Origin: Anaerolineae bacterium
GTDB lineage: Bacteria; Chloroflexota; Anaerolineae; Aggregatilineales; Phototrophicaceae
Assembly (NCBI GenBank): GCA_022826865.1
Contig: JAJDUC010000056.1
Location: forward strand, 104,197-168,196
DNA length: 64,000 nucleotides
Direction: 5' to 3'
Part shown: positions 1 to 11,462 of the stretch, piece after piece
How positions within the stretch are numbered: the first letter of the stretch is position 1
How the letters are laid out: each line of letters begins with the position of its first letter
Notes under the pieces: model-generated
Seen by the model: the letters and a program-made list of their open reading frames with translations, nothing else
What the model was told of the DNA's origin: nothing
The model's database searches: none
Position numbers and translations under genes: made by a program

Positions 1-1
1 T

Positions 2-211
2 ACGGCGGGCGAATCGCGCACTGCCGGTCCCCCGTACCGGCTTGGCCCGGAGGGAAGCGTCTGCACCATTCAACTCGGTTTCTCACAGGAACCGGGACAT
101 CTGACGGTGCGTTACGAAGTCGTGTCCGAATCTACCTCCGGCGCCTGCGACGGCCTCAGGGAATACATCAACTACGAAGAATCGGATGCCGAGATCCGCT
201 TGGGCATATGA
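2..211 (+). CDS. C-terminal fragment of an unidentified protein (5' end outside window)
   Basis: Frame 2 is open from the window edge to TGA at 209-211: ...GPEGSVCTIQLGFSQEPGHLTVRYEVVSESTSGACDGLREYINYEESDAEIRLGI*. Confidence 0.5.
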   Translation, partial: TAGESRTAGPPYRLGPEGSVCTIQLGFSQEPGHLTVRYEVVSESTSGACDGLREYINYEESDAEIRLGI

Positions 212-240
212 AGCTTTGGCGGCGGAAGTGAGGCGGCTTA

Positions 241-1002
241 ATGCGCATCATCACAAATAAGAAGCTGGCGCGGCGTAATCGCAAGATCACCAACTACCTG
301 TTCTTCGGCACTTTCGGCGCGCTGATTCTGGGTTTCTTCGTCATCAATGCGTCGCTCTTCACCAACAGCGCGCCCGAGACGCTGACGCTGATTGCGCAGT
401 CGGCGATTCTGCCGATCGCCTTCGTCTTGACGGTGATCTCCGTGCGCATGACCAACCTCTGGGCCCGCGTCCCCCGGCCGGAGAACGCGATTGCCGATGG
501 TCTCAAGGGCTTGAGCAACAAGAGCATCCTCTACAACTATTATCATTTTCCGGCGCGGCATGTTTTGATTTGCCCGCAAGGGGTCTTTGCAATCGTGACG
601 CGCTGGCACGATCAGTCTTTCACCTTTCGCGACGGCAAATTCCGCAGCCAACGCCACATCGTCAGCAAGCTCTTGTCGGCGATTCGCTTCGATGGCGTCG
701 GCAAACCCTTTCAGGACGCGGCTTATGCCCGCGATCATATCCAGCGCGAAATTGATGAAGTTGCCGATGATGTCTCAGTTCAGGCCCTGGTCGTCTTCAT
801 TGACCCTTCGGCCATCGTTGAGTTTGAGGATGAGCCTGAACTGCCCGTGCTTTATGCCGACCCCAAGAAGAGCCCAAACCTCAAAGATTTTATGCGGGAT
901 GCCAAGCGAAAAATGGCTGACACCGGCGATGCCGCCAGGAACGCCAGTTTGATGCCGCTCACCGACGCGCAGATTGAAGAGTTTGAAGAAGCGACCGTCT
1001 AA
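241..1002 (+). CDS. Membrane protein of unknown function with two N-terminal TM segments; possible NERD-like cytosolic domain
   Basis: 253 aa ORF, hydrophobic N-terminus, followed 6 nt later by the next ORF. Confidence 0.7.
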   Translation: MRIITNKKLARRNRKITNYLFFGTFGALILGFFVINASLFTNSAPETLTLIAQSAILPIAFVLTVISVRMTNLWARVPRPENAIADGLKGLSNKSILYNYYHFPARHVLICPQGVFAIVTRWHDQSFTFRDGKFRSQRHIVSKLLSAIRFDGVGKPFQDAAYARDHIQREIDEVADDVSVQALVVFIDPSAIVEFEDEPELPVLYADPKKSPNLKDFMRDAKRKMADTGDAARNASLMPLTDAQIEEFEEATV

Positions 1003-1008
1003 GCGAGC

Positions 1009-2916
1009 ATGACCCGGTCGCGCCTGCTCATACCGCTCATAGCGATCATTTTACTTGGTTACATCCTGCGGATTCACAATTTGCAGGCCGTGCCGCTGCG
1101 CGGGGACGAAGCTTTCAGCGCCTTGAATTGGTCTGATTTGCCCTTGGGCCAATCCCTTGGCGAAATCGCGCCCCTGGACCCGCATCCGCCGCTGACTTAC
1201 GCGTTTTTCAGATCCTGGCGCTTCGCGATATCGGGCATAGAGCCGGTTTTCGCCCTGCGCTACCTCAGCGTCCTCGGCAATATCATCGGCATTGCCGGCA
1301 TGTTTGCGCTCGCCTGGCGGCTGAGCGGCAAGCTGATAGCCGGCTTTTTGGCCGGATTGATATGGGCCCTGCACCCTTTTGAAATCTGGCATAGCCAGGA
1401 CTTCAGGAATTATGCCATCTGGGCTGGGCTCAGCGTCACATCACTGTGGATGGGTCTGCGCGTCATTGACGGCGGCCGACGACAGGATCTGCGTCTTTAT
1501 GCGCTTGCAGCCACAGCCGCGGCCCTCTTCTTTTACACGGAGCTTTTCATGATGTTGGCTCTGGCCGCCAACGCCATTCTGACGCGCAGAAAAGATCTTC
1601 AATTTCTAAAACGATTCCTCGGTTTGCAAGCCGGCATCGCTTCGCTCGCGCTGTTGGCCTTCCTGCTTTTGCAGGCGCGGCCGGTTCTGGGCGGCAGCTA
1701 CGGCGGCACCTTGCAAGCCTTTTCCGCAGCCGATTATGTGACGCGATTCTTGCCCGCGCTGTTTCTGGGCGAGACTATGCCGTTTGAATCGGGTCTCGTC
1801 GGGCTGATCCTGTTGGGGATCTGCCTGATAACGGCGGGCCTCGCCTGGACTGCGTCGACTCGGGAATTCCGATTCATATTCATAATCGCCTTGCTGCCGC
1901 TGCTTTTGCTGGGTGTGGTTTCGCAACGGCTCAACGTTTTTAACCCGCGTTATGTCCTGGCCACGGTTCCAGCGTTCATCTTGATTCTGTCCACGTTCAG
2001 CCGGCAGCTGGCCGGCCGCTTGCAGAGCAGAATCAAAGCCAGCCCCGGCGTCTTGGCATTGCTCTTGCTGCTTCCCTGGTTTGGGCTGGCGGTCATGGCG
2101 ATTCACTCCCATTTCAACGACCCCCGCTTCCGCAAGGCGCCGGCCTGGGATGAATTGGGCGACTTTCTCAATGCGCGAGTCAGCGCGCAAGACCTCGTCA
2201 TTCAGCAGTCGGTCGATCCGGCCTTCGCTTATTATTACCGGGGCGCGGCGCCCGAGACCGCTTTGCCGGCGCATCCTGAGCAGCGGGTGGAAGAAATCAT
2301 CACCGAGCTGGAGCGCCTCGGCGAATCCGCCGCCAGCGTCTACGTGGTTTCCAGCGCGCAGGCCGGCTGGCCCAACGCGGCTGTTGTGCTGGACTGGATG
2401 CGCAGCAATCGACAAGAGGTCTTGAATACCGATGTATTCGGGCTGCCGGCGCGACAATATATGCCCTGGGCAGTAGCCGATCGGTCTGCGGGCGAGCTGG
2501 CGCGCTTTGGAGACCTGGTGGCGCTTGTGGATTATGAAGTCTCCAGCGAGACGCTGCCCAGCGGTGAATTGCTGCTGTGGGTTTACTGGAGGCCGCTTGG
2601 GCGCGCGGAAGGTCCATTGAAGTCATTCGCGCATGTTTATGGCGGCGTGAATCCGCAGACTGGGGGTATATTGTGGGCGCAGGACGACCCGCTTCCACAA
2701 GCGGGACGCTTGGATGCCAGGAGCTGGCCGGTTGATGATGTTTACCGCGATGTGTATTACCTGCCGGCGGAGGACTTGGTCGATGGCGAATACCGCATCC
2801 ACATCGGCTGGTACGAAGCGGAAACGGCAATCCGACTCACGCTCGCGGACGGGTCGGATTCTTATCGGCTATTCGACTTCAGCCTGGCGCAGGGAGCCAT
2901 CAGTTTCAAGCGATAG
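1009..2916 (+). CDS. Polytopic membrane protein, GT39/ArnT-like glycosyltransferase
   Basis: 635 aa, N-terminal 'LRGDEAFSALNW' motif typical of dolichyl-phosphate-mannose-type GTs, many TM helices. Confidence 0.75.
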   Translation: MTRSRLLIPLIAIILLGYILRIHNLQAVPLRGDEAFSALNWSDLPLGQSLGEIAPLDPHPPLTYAFFRSWRFAISGIEPVFALRYLSVLGNIIGIAGMFALAWRLSGKLIAGFLAGLIWALHPFEIWHSQDFRNYAIWAGLSVTSLWMGLRVIDGGRRQDLRLYALAATAAALFFYTELFMMLALAANAILTRRKDLQFLKRFLGLQAGIASLALLAFLLLQARPVLGGSYGGTLQAFSAADYVTRFLPALFLGETMPFESGLVGLILLGICLITAGLAWTASTREFRFIFIIALLPLLLLGVVSQRLNVFNPRYVLATVPAFILILSTFSRQLAGRLQSRIKASPGVLALLLLLPWFGLAVMAIHSHFNDPRFRKAPAWDELGDFLNARVSAQDLVIQQSVDPAFAYYYRGAAPETALPAHPEQRVEEIITELERLGESAASVYVVSSAQAGWPNAAVVLDWMRSNRQEVLNTDVFGLPARQYMPWAVADRSAGELARFGDLVALVDYEVSSETLPSGELLLWVYWRPLGRAEGPLKSFAHVYGGVNPQTGGILWAQDDPLPQAGRLDARSWPVDDVYRDVYYLPAEDLVDGEYRIHIGWYEAETAIRLTLADGSDSYRLFDFSLAQGAISFKR

Positions 2917-2997
2917 TTGGGATTTGATTGGCGAAAAATTAATCTCAGGTGTAGGCTCGAAAGCGGGCCGATGTCCTGAGAGTCTAAGGGGTTGATC

Positions 2998-5358
2998 ATG
3001 CGCGCTGGAAAACACTTGCTAACGGCGCTGTTGATATTAGCCTTTTTGCAAGCGACGGCATCCGCACAGGAAAGCAATTCGGTTGAAGGCCAAGCCCCGA
3101 CTTCAGTGGAACCTCCAGCCGACGCCAAGACTTATATCGTTCAGCCTGGCGAGTCCCTGTTTGCTATAGCCCGGCAGTTTAACATCGCGGTCGAAGCGCT
3201 GAAACGCGCGAATGACTGGAGCGAGAATGTTCAGCTTTTTGCGGGCCAGGCCATTCTGATACCGACCGATGAAGACAATTATCTTAGGCTCTACGAAGTT
3301 CAGCCGGGCGACACCCTGTACAGTATTTCCAAACGCTTCGGCAGTACCGCGAGCGTGCTGCAGGGCTTAAACGAAATCGCCGACGGCCGGCACATCGAAG
3401 CGGGCCAGCGGATTCTCGTGCCGCGAATTGATGAATCAGCCCTGGTGGCTTACGAGGTTCGCGCCGGCGATACACTGTTCAGCATCGCGAACGAGTTCGA
3501 CTCAGCCTTATCGCTGCTTATGTCGCTCAACGGCATCGCCGATGAAGCAGCCTTGACGGCCGGCCAAAGCCTTCTCATTCCCAAGGTCGATGCCGAGGAT
3601 TACCAAACGCATGTGATCGCGGATGGAGAAACGCTATACAGCATTGCGAAACGCTATGCGACGACGGCGGAAGATTTGATCGCGCTCAACGGGCTGGGGG
3701 GTGCGTCCGCAATAGAAGTTGGGCAGCGGATATTGGTCCCGGCCGTCGATGAGACGAAATATGCTGTTCATGTGGTGGAAGCCGGCGAATCGCTGTTTCA
3801 CATTTCGCGTCTTTATCTTACGACTACGGCGCATCTGGGCGCCCTGAACGGCATAGAAGTTGGGACGGACTTGATTGCTGGCCACAGAATCCTCGTGCCA
3901 AAACTCGATGAGACCATTTTCGAACGCTATATCGTACAGACTGGCGATTCCCTTCACAGCATTTCAAAGCGCGCCAATGTCAGCATCGTCGCGCTCCAAG
4001 TGCTGAACAAGCTGGCGGATGCGCGCAGCTTACGGATTGGGCAGGCAATATTGTTGCCGATCCTGGAGAAGGAAACACTTGATGTCTATGTTGTAGAGAC
4101 GGGAGATACGCTGGCGAAAATCGCTGAAGCGCATAATACCAGCGTTGATTATTTGCGCTCCCTCAACGGCATCGCCGACCCCAGTCTCATTTTGCCAGAG
4201 CAAGCGATCGTTGTGCCAAAGCCAGCGCCGACGGCCGTGAGAGCCGGCTTTGGCTTCGGGATTCAAGTTTATCAAGAGGCGGACCGAGCCGGCGATCTCG
4301 CCGCGCTCGTCAGCAAGCTGGGCGTGAACTGGGTCAAGATTGATGTGCCTTGGGCCGATATCGAGAGAGAAGAAGGCGTCTTTCAGTTTGAGTCGCTTGA
4401 CGCGATGGTCGCGGCCATGGACCGGGCAAATGTCAACATCATGCTGAATATCTATGCGGCGCCGGATTGGAGTCGGGCGAGGCATATTGAAAAGCTCAAC
4501 AGCCAAATGCGCGATTACAGCGGGCCGCCGGAAGACCTGAAGCGCCTGGGCTCTTTCCTCGCCAATCTCGTCACGCGTTACGCCGGGCTGGTTGATGCCT
4601 ATGAAATCTGGAAATCGCCCAATCTTCTTAGATTCTGGCTGTCGCCCGTCTACCATCGGGCGCCGGAAAAAACGGCGGACGGCGAATACGGAATACCGGA
4701 CGAGATTCAGCTGGGCGCGGAATACTATGTGAGTTTGCTCAAGGTCGCCTATGACACGATTAAAGCGCATGACCCGCAAGCGCTTGTGATTAGCGGCGGC
4801 TTGGCGCCGGTGGGTTTTTCCGACCATTACAATTCGATCGAAACCGGCGCCTTTCTCAGTGAAATGCTGCGGCGGGGAGCGGCGGAATTCAGCGATGGCA
4901 TTGGCGCGATCTTCAGCGCTTCGGCCGTGCCGCCGTTAATGCGCTGCTGCGTCAAACCGCCCGGGGTTGATTCGCACTACGAGTCCTTCATGCAATACAT
5001 CCTCGATTTGCTGGACTTTTATCAAGAAATCCTGAGGTCGAACGGACATAGCGACATGCCGATCTTTTTGACTCAGTTCGGCTGGGGAACGCGGGAAGGG
5101 ACAAACCTGGCGATCCCCTCCAGCGGTTATGAATGGCTGAACTACACGAGCCAAGCCGAGCAGGCCTTATATGTGACTCAAGCCTACCGTGCCGCGCAGA
5201 GCCAAAACCACCCGGCCGCGATGATCCTCCACAACCTGAATGGCTGCTCGGCAGGGGACGAGGAGGCTTGTTTCTTCAGCCTGGTTGATGCCGCGGAGGA
5301 ACTGCGTCCCGCGTTCAGCTCCTTTGCGGCTGTGCCCAAGACACTTGATGCGGCATAA
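2998..5358 (+). CDS. Secreted protein with seven LysM repeats and a C-terminal TIM-barrel glycoside-hydrolase-like domain
   Basis: Signal peptide; seven 'xxV..G(D/E)(T/S)L..I......L..LN.......L..GQ.ILVP' repeats; C-terminal 'WVKIDVPWADIEREEGVFQF...YEIWKSPNLLRFW...FLTQFGWGT'. Track start 2992 is TTG; ATG at 2998. Confidence 0.85.
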   Translation: MRAGKHLLTALLILAFLQATASAQESNSVEGQAPTSVEPPADAKTYIVQPGESLFAIARQFNIAVEALKRANDWSENVQLFAGQAILIPTDEDNYLRLYEVQPGDTLYSISKRFGSTASVLQGLNEIADGRHIEAGQRILVPRIDESALVAYEVRAGDTLFSIANEFDSALSLLMSLNGIADEAALTAGQSLLIPKVDAEDYQTHVIADGETLYSIAKRYATTAEDLIALNGLGGASAIEVGQRILVPAVDETKYAVHVVEAGESLFHISRLYLTTTAHLGALNGIEVGTDLIAGHRILVPKLDETIFERYIVQTGDSLHSISKRANVSIVALQVLNKLADARSLRIGQAILLPILEKETLDVYVVETGDTLAKIAEAHNTSVDYLRSLNGIADPSLILPEQAIVVPKPAPTAVRAGFGFGIQVYQEADRAGDLAALVSKLGVNWVKIDVPWADIEREEGVFQFESLDAMVAAMDRANVNIMLNIYAAPDWSRARHIEKLNSQMRDYSGPPEDLKRLGSFLANLVTRYAGLVDAYEIWKSPNLLRFWLSPVYHRAPEKTADGEYGIPDEIQLGAEYYVSLLKVAYDTIKAHDPQALVISGGLAPVGFSDHYNSIETGAFLSEMLRRGAAEFSDGIGAIFSASAVPPLMRCCVKPPGVDSHYESFMQYILDLLDFYQEILRSNGHSDMPIFLTQFGWGTREGTNLAIPSSGYEWLNYTSQAEQALYVTQAYRAAQSQNHPAAMILHNLNGCSAGDEEACFFSLVDAAEELRPAFSSFAAVPKTLDAA

Positions 5359-5384
5359 GAAAAAGCCGGACGGAAACGCGATAT

Positions 5385-6509
5385 TCAAGCGCTGCGCCAC
5401 TGAAACGTCGGCCAATCGCCTTCGCCCCCGACATATTGGTATACGCCGTTCTCGAATTGCCGCGCGACGATCACCCGCCATTGCAAGGTGTGGATTTGTC
5501 CGTCGTTGGGAATGAAGGTATGCGGAACGCCGTAAGAATTGGCTCTGGTCACCTGCCGCAAAGATTGATTCGTCGTCTGGTCGACAAGCTCAACCAAGTA
5601 TTCATCATCAGCGCTCATTCCGCTTAGGCCAACCCATAGCAGCGTCAAAGGCTCTGGCGGAAGAATCGCGCCGTCCGGCGGATAGAGCAGCCTGGGCGCC
5701 AGTTTGGTGGCGGTTGGCGTCGCTGTCTCCGCGCCGCTTGGCGTTGGAAAACTGGTGGGCGGTGGCGTCGGCGCCGGCACGCGGATGCATTGACCGATTT
5801 TTAAGTTCGGCCTGCATTCCGGCCCGCCGCTCGGCTGTGTGAAATTACAGCCAGACCAGTTGACATCGCGATTCAAGTCGCTGAGGATTTCCAGCGTGAT
5901 GCGGTATTGCACGGCGATAGACACCATGGAATCGCCGGCCAGGACATCGTGACAGCCGACGACCGCGCCGCTCGGCAAGACCGCGCCCGAGGTGTCATCC
6001 GCGCCGATCGTCGCCAGGAGTTCTTGCGTGGCTTCAATCCCCACTTTCGTGAATGTGGCGGTCGGGCGGGGAATCAATATAGAGATGCCGCCGCGCAGAG
6101 AATCAGCGTTGGGGATGTTTTCATTCAGCGCGACAACGGTAGCGGCGACGGCCGGCTCGTAGCCGTAACCGTGCTGAGGCAGTTGCAGGATGTAGAAGAG
6201 CGTTTCGTCTTCTTGTACAACGTACTCCATGTAAATCGACGTTGCAGTTGGCGAAGCGGATGGCGCGGGCGGCGGCTCGGTTGCGCTCGGGGCCACGGTC
6301 GCGACCTGGACCGCAGGCGACGCCGCTGGCGCTGTCGGCGATGACTGCGGGAGCTCGGTCGCCATTATGGGTTCGCTGGTGGCGAGCCGCTTCCAATCGG
6401 CAGTCGGAGATGGCGTTGCCGCCGGACGGCCAATGTTGCAGCCGGCGGCCAACAGGATCAAGAGCGCGGGCAGCAGATCTCGGCAAATTTTCGTCGCCAT
6501 GCCGATCAT
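5385..6509 (-). CDS. LysM-domain lipoprotein
   Basis: Start trimmed to ATG at 6509 (MIGMATKICRDLLPALLILLAAGC lipobox); 4-nt ATGA overlap with the upstream gene stop; LysM repeats. Confidence 0.75.
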   Translation of the reverse strand: MIGMATKICRDLLPALLILLAAGCNIGRPAATPSPTADWKRLATSEPIMATELPQSSPTAPAASPAVQVATVAPSATEPPPAPSASPTATSIYMEYVVQEDETLFYILQLPQHGYGYEPAVAATVVALNENIPNADSLRGGISILIPRPTATFTKVGIEATQELLATIGADDTSGAVLPSGAVVGCHDVLAGDSMVSIAVQYRITLEILSDLNRDVNWSGCNFTQPSGGPECRPNLKIGQCIRVPAPTPPPTSFPTPSGAETATPTATKLAPRLLYPPDGAILPPEPLTLLWVGLSGMSADDEYLVELVDQTTNQSLRQVTRANSYGVPHTFIPNDGQIHTLQWRVIVARQFENGVYQYVGGEGDWPTFQWRSA

Positions 6510-7813
6510 CCCGAGCCCTGCCATACAAAACGCCGGTCTTCGGTCTCGTAGCTGGCTTCGCCCGTGGCCGCATTGACCACGCTGATCCGCCAGACATAGT
6601 TTTGACTGCCCGGCTCGGTCGATTGCCAATTGGCCGGAATGATGAAAAACAACTCGCGCGTGTCCGCTTCGTACTGATCCAATGTGTCCGAGTTTAGCAG
6701 GCTTACGCGATAAATATGATCGTCCGTCAAGCGCCCGGTGCCGATCCAGCGCAGGGTAACCTGTTCGAGCGGGGCGAAGAAGGCGTTGTCGGCCGGGCTC
6801 TGGGAGACCGGCGCATTGAAGGTGGCGGTTGGAAGCGGCAACGCCGTTTCACTGCCGGAAGCAGTTGGAACGGGCGTAACGGTTGGCGTCGGCGCCGGCA
6901 CGCGAACCTGCTGATTCTCCCGCAATTGCACGGTGCAATCCGGCCCGCCATAGGTCTGGCCGAATTCGCAGAGAGCAAATTCGATTTCCGGGTTCAGGTC
7001 AGCTAGTGTCTTGGCGTCTGTTTCGTATTGAAGGGCGATAACGATCATATTCTCTCCGGCTTCCACGACATGCCACATCAGGCCGGGAAGGAGAGTGGGC
7101 GTCAAGGTAGGGGCGAAGGGATCAAAAGCCAGCAGCGCCAAACCGTCCGTCGCCGTTTCCTCTTCGGCGGCGGCCGGCGTCGCCAAATGCAGAACCGCGG
7201 TCGCGGCTGAATTATGCGTTGGCGTCGGCCGCGGCACGACAATCTGCTGGCCGATCTGTATTCGCGTTTCGTCTGTGATGCCGTTGCGCGCCATCACCGT
7301 CGGCAGGATATCGAGATTCCTGTGTCCGCAGCGCGATACAATTGCGATCAGCGAATCGCCCGCCGCCACCTGCTGGACGCAAGGCGCGGCAGTTGGAGTT
7401 TCGGTCGGCGGCAGAGACGGCGCCGGGCTGATGGTATAGGTCGGGCTGGGCGGGCCCGGCGTTACTGAGGGCCCGAAGACAGGCATGACCTCCCGGGTCG
7501 CGGCCGGCGCTTGCGGGCCCGTCTCCATCGGAAAAAGCCGAGGAACGAGTGTCGCCGCAGCCGCAGCGCCGGCGCCGGCAATGACAAGCAGCAGAAGCAA
7601 GAAACTGAGAAAGCGACCGCGACGCCCGAGCGATTCCTCCGCCAGATCGGTCTCGCCAAGGCGATAATCGTAGGCGAAGGCGGGCGTCTCGTTCCGTTCC
7701 GCGGGCGCCTGCGCTGTGACATCGACTATGGTAGCGCCACAGGCGCCGCAGAGAATCGCATTGCGATGATTCTGCGCGTCGCAGATCGGACAGAGTTTGT
7801 AAGCGTCGCTCAA
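6506..7813 (-). CDS. Zinc-ribbon, single-TM, LysM-domain protein
   Basis: N-terminal CPICDAQNHRNAILCGACG zinc ribbon, one TM segment, two LysM-like regions. Confidence 0.75.
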   Translation of the reverse strand: MSDAYKLCPICDAQNHRNAILCGACGATIVDVTAQAPAERNETPAFAYDYRLGETDLAEESLGRRGRFLSFLLLLLVIAGAGAAAAATLVPRLFPMETGPQAPAATREVMPVFGPSVTPGPPSPTYTISPAPSLPPTETPTAAPCVQQVAAGDSLIAIVSRCGHRNLDILPTVMARNGITDETRIQIGQQIVVPRPTPTHNSAATAVLHLATPAAAEEETATDGLALLAFDPFAPTLTPTLLPGLMWHVVEAGENMIVIALQYETDAKTLADLNPEIEFALCEFGQTYGGPDCTVQLRENQQVRVPAPTPTVTPVPTASGSETALPLPTATFNAPVSQSPADNAFFAPLEQVTLRWIGTGRLTDDHIYRVSLLNSDTLDQYEADTRELFFIIPANWQSTEPGSQNYVWRISVVNAATGEASYETEDRRFVWQGSG

Positions 7814-7931
7814 TCGAAGTCCTCTAGAACCGGAAGGGCCTCAATCACATTATAACGAATGCGCCGGGACCGTCCCGCCGATCGCCGGCCTCCATAGGCT
7901 AAGCGGGGGAAGTGATGCTCATCCCTGCCGT

Positions 7932-10574
<2,643 letters not shown>

Positions 10575-10596
10575 GACCGTACCCTCCACTCGCCCA

Positions 10597-10634
10597 AATA
10601 AAAAGCCTTCCGTCCCCACACAAGGACGAAAGGC
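10597..10634 (-). terminator. Rho-independent terminator of the valS T-box leader
   Basis: Minus-strand GCCTTTCGTCC...GGACGGAAGGC hairpin followed by TTTTTATTT. Confidence 0.9.
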
Positions 10635-10860
10635 ATTCTTCCGCGGTACCACCTTGTTTCAGCGGATTGGCATCCGCTGCGCTCAAGACGCGATGACGGG
10701 CGTTAACCGGCCCGATTCTACTGACGGCGGTGTTCTTTCGGGCAACTCCCGGGCGACATTCGGCGGTGATTCACAAGCGGGCTTTCAGTCTCTGGCCCGC
10801 AGTCCCTGTTGTGAAGCGGCCTGCCTACTCTTCCCGTTCACAGTTATTGAGTATTCATCT
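10597..10860 (-). promoter_or_regulatory. T-box riboswitch leader upstream of valS (5' end approximate)
   Basis: Minus-strand T-box core AAGGTGGTACCGCG (10655-10642), AGTA motif at 10829-10826, candidate Val specifier GTC at 10757-10755, overlapping terminator. Confidence 0.9.
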
Positions 10861-10895
10861 GGAATTTGCACACCGGACGCGGCTGGCGCCGGATG

Positions 10896-10968
10896 AGCCA
10901 CCCATGGGACTTGAACCCATAACCTATCGCTTACGAAGCGATCGCTCTGCCAATTGAGCTAGGGTGGC
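10896..10968 (-). tRNA. tRNA-Thr (anticodon CGT)
   Basis: GCCACCC...GGGTGGC acceptor, D arm GCTC/GAGC, anticodon arm ATCGC-TTCGTAA-GCGAT, T arm ATGGG-TTCAAGT-CCCAT. Confidence 0.93.
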
Positions 10969-11076
10969 AATCGATATAATGGCATTGTAACAGTCGCTGG
11001 CGACTCAATCAAGACGATTCTCTTACACCGCTAGCGTATCAGAGTCGGTTGAGTTTCTTAAAATACCGACGATTTG

Positions 11077-11354
11077 GTAGGGGCGACTCGGCGAGTCGCC
11101 CAATTTCGATTCTGTTCGTACCCTTCGGGCGATCGGCCGGATCGCCCACAGGGCAATCGCATCAAAATTATAATGAGCGGTTCGCTACGAAAATTGCGAA
11201 AGTGTAGGGGCGTCTCGTGAGACGCCCGTTGAAAATGGCCTGCAAATTGCGGGCGTTTCAGCGAAACGCCCCTACGGATTACATAATTTGAGGGGAAATG
11301 TCATTTATCGGCGCAATTTAAATTTGATGCGATTGCCCTGCGGATCGCCCCTAC
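11077..11354. repeat. Paired-REP (BIME-like) element interrupted by the 11149-11340 MITE
   Basis: GTAG-GGGCGACTC..GAGTCGCCC (11077-11101) and GGGCGATC-GGCCG-GATCGCCC...CTAC (11127-11147 and 11341-11354). Confidence 0.75.
11149..11340 (-). mobile_element. MITE-like element copy 1 (192 bp), inverted relative to copies 2 and 3
   Basis: Perfect 18 bp TIR CAGGGCAATCGCATCAAA/TTTGATGCGATTGCCCTG; internal REP pair; flanking CGGATCGCC repeat. Confidence 0.88.
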
Positions 11355-11462
11355 CAGACTATTTCAATCGAAATGGATACATTACCCTTACACCCCAGCA
11401 TGGGCCAGGGCTTTTGATATACTCGGGCAACTACAGGCATTCGCCAATGATTCGGAGCGCAG

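Noticed and set aside
10575-10652. N-terminal extension of the valS ORF in the ORF track
   Set aside because: These codons lie in the T-box terminator region; SD and homology support the start at 10574.
11077-11354. Palindrome-rich cluster considered as a CRISPR array or integron site
   Set aside because: No regularly spaced identical repeats or cas genes; explained by a REP pair with a nested MITE.
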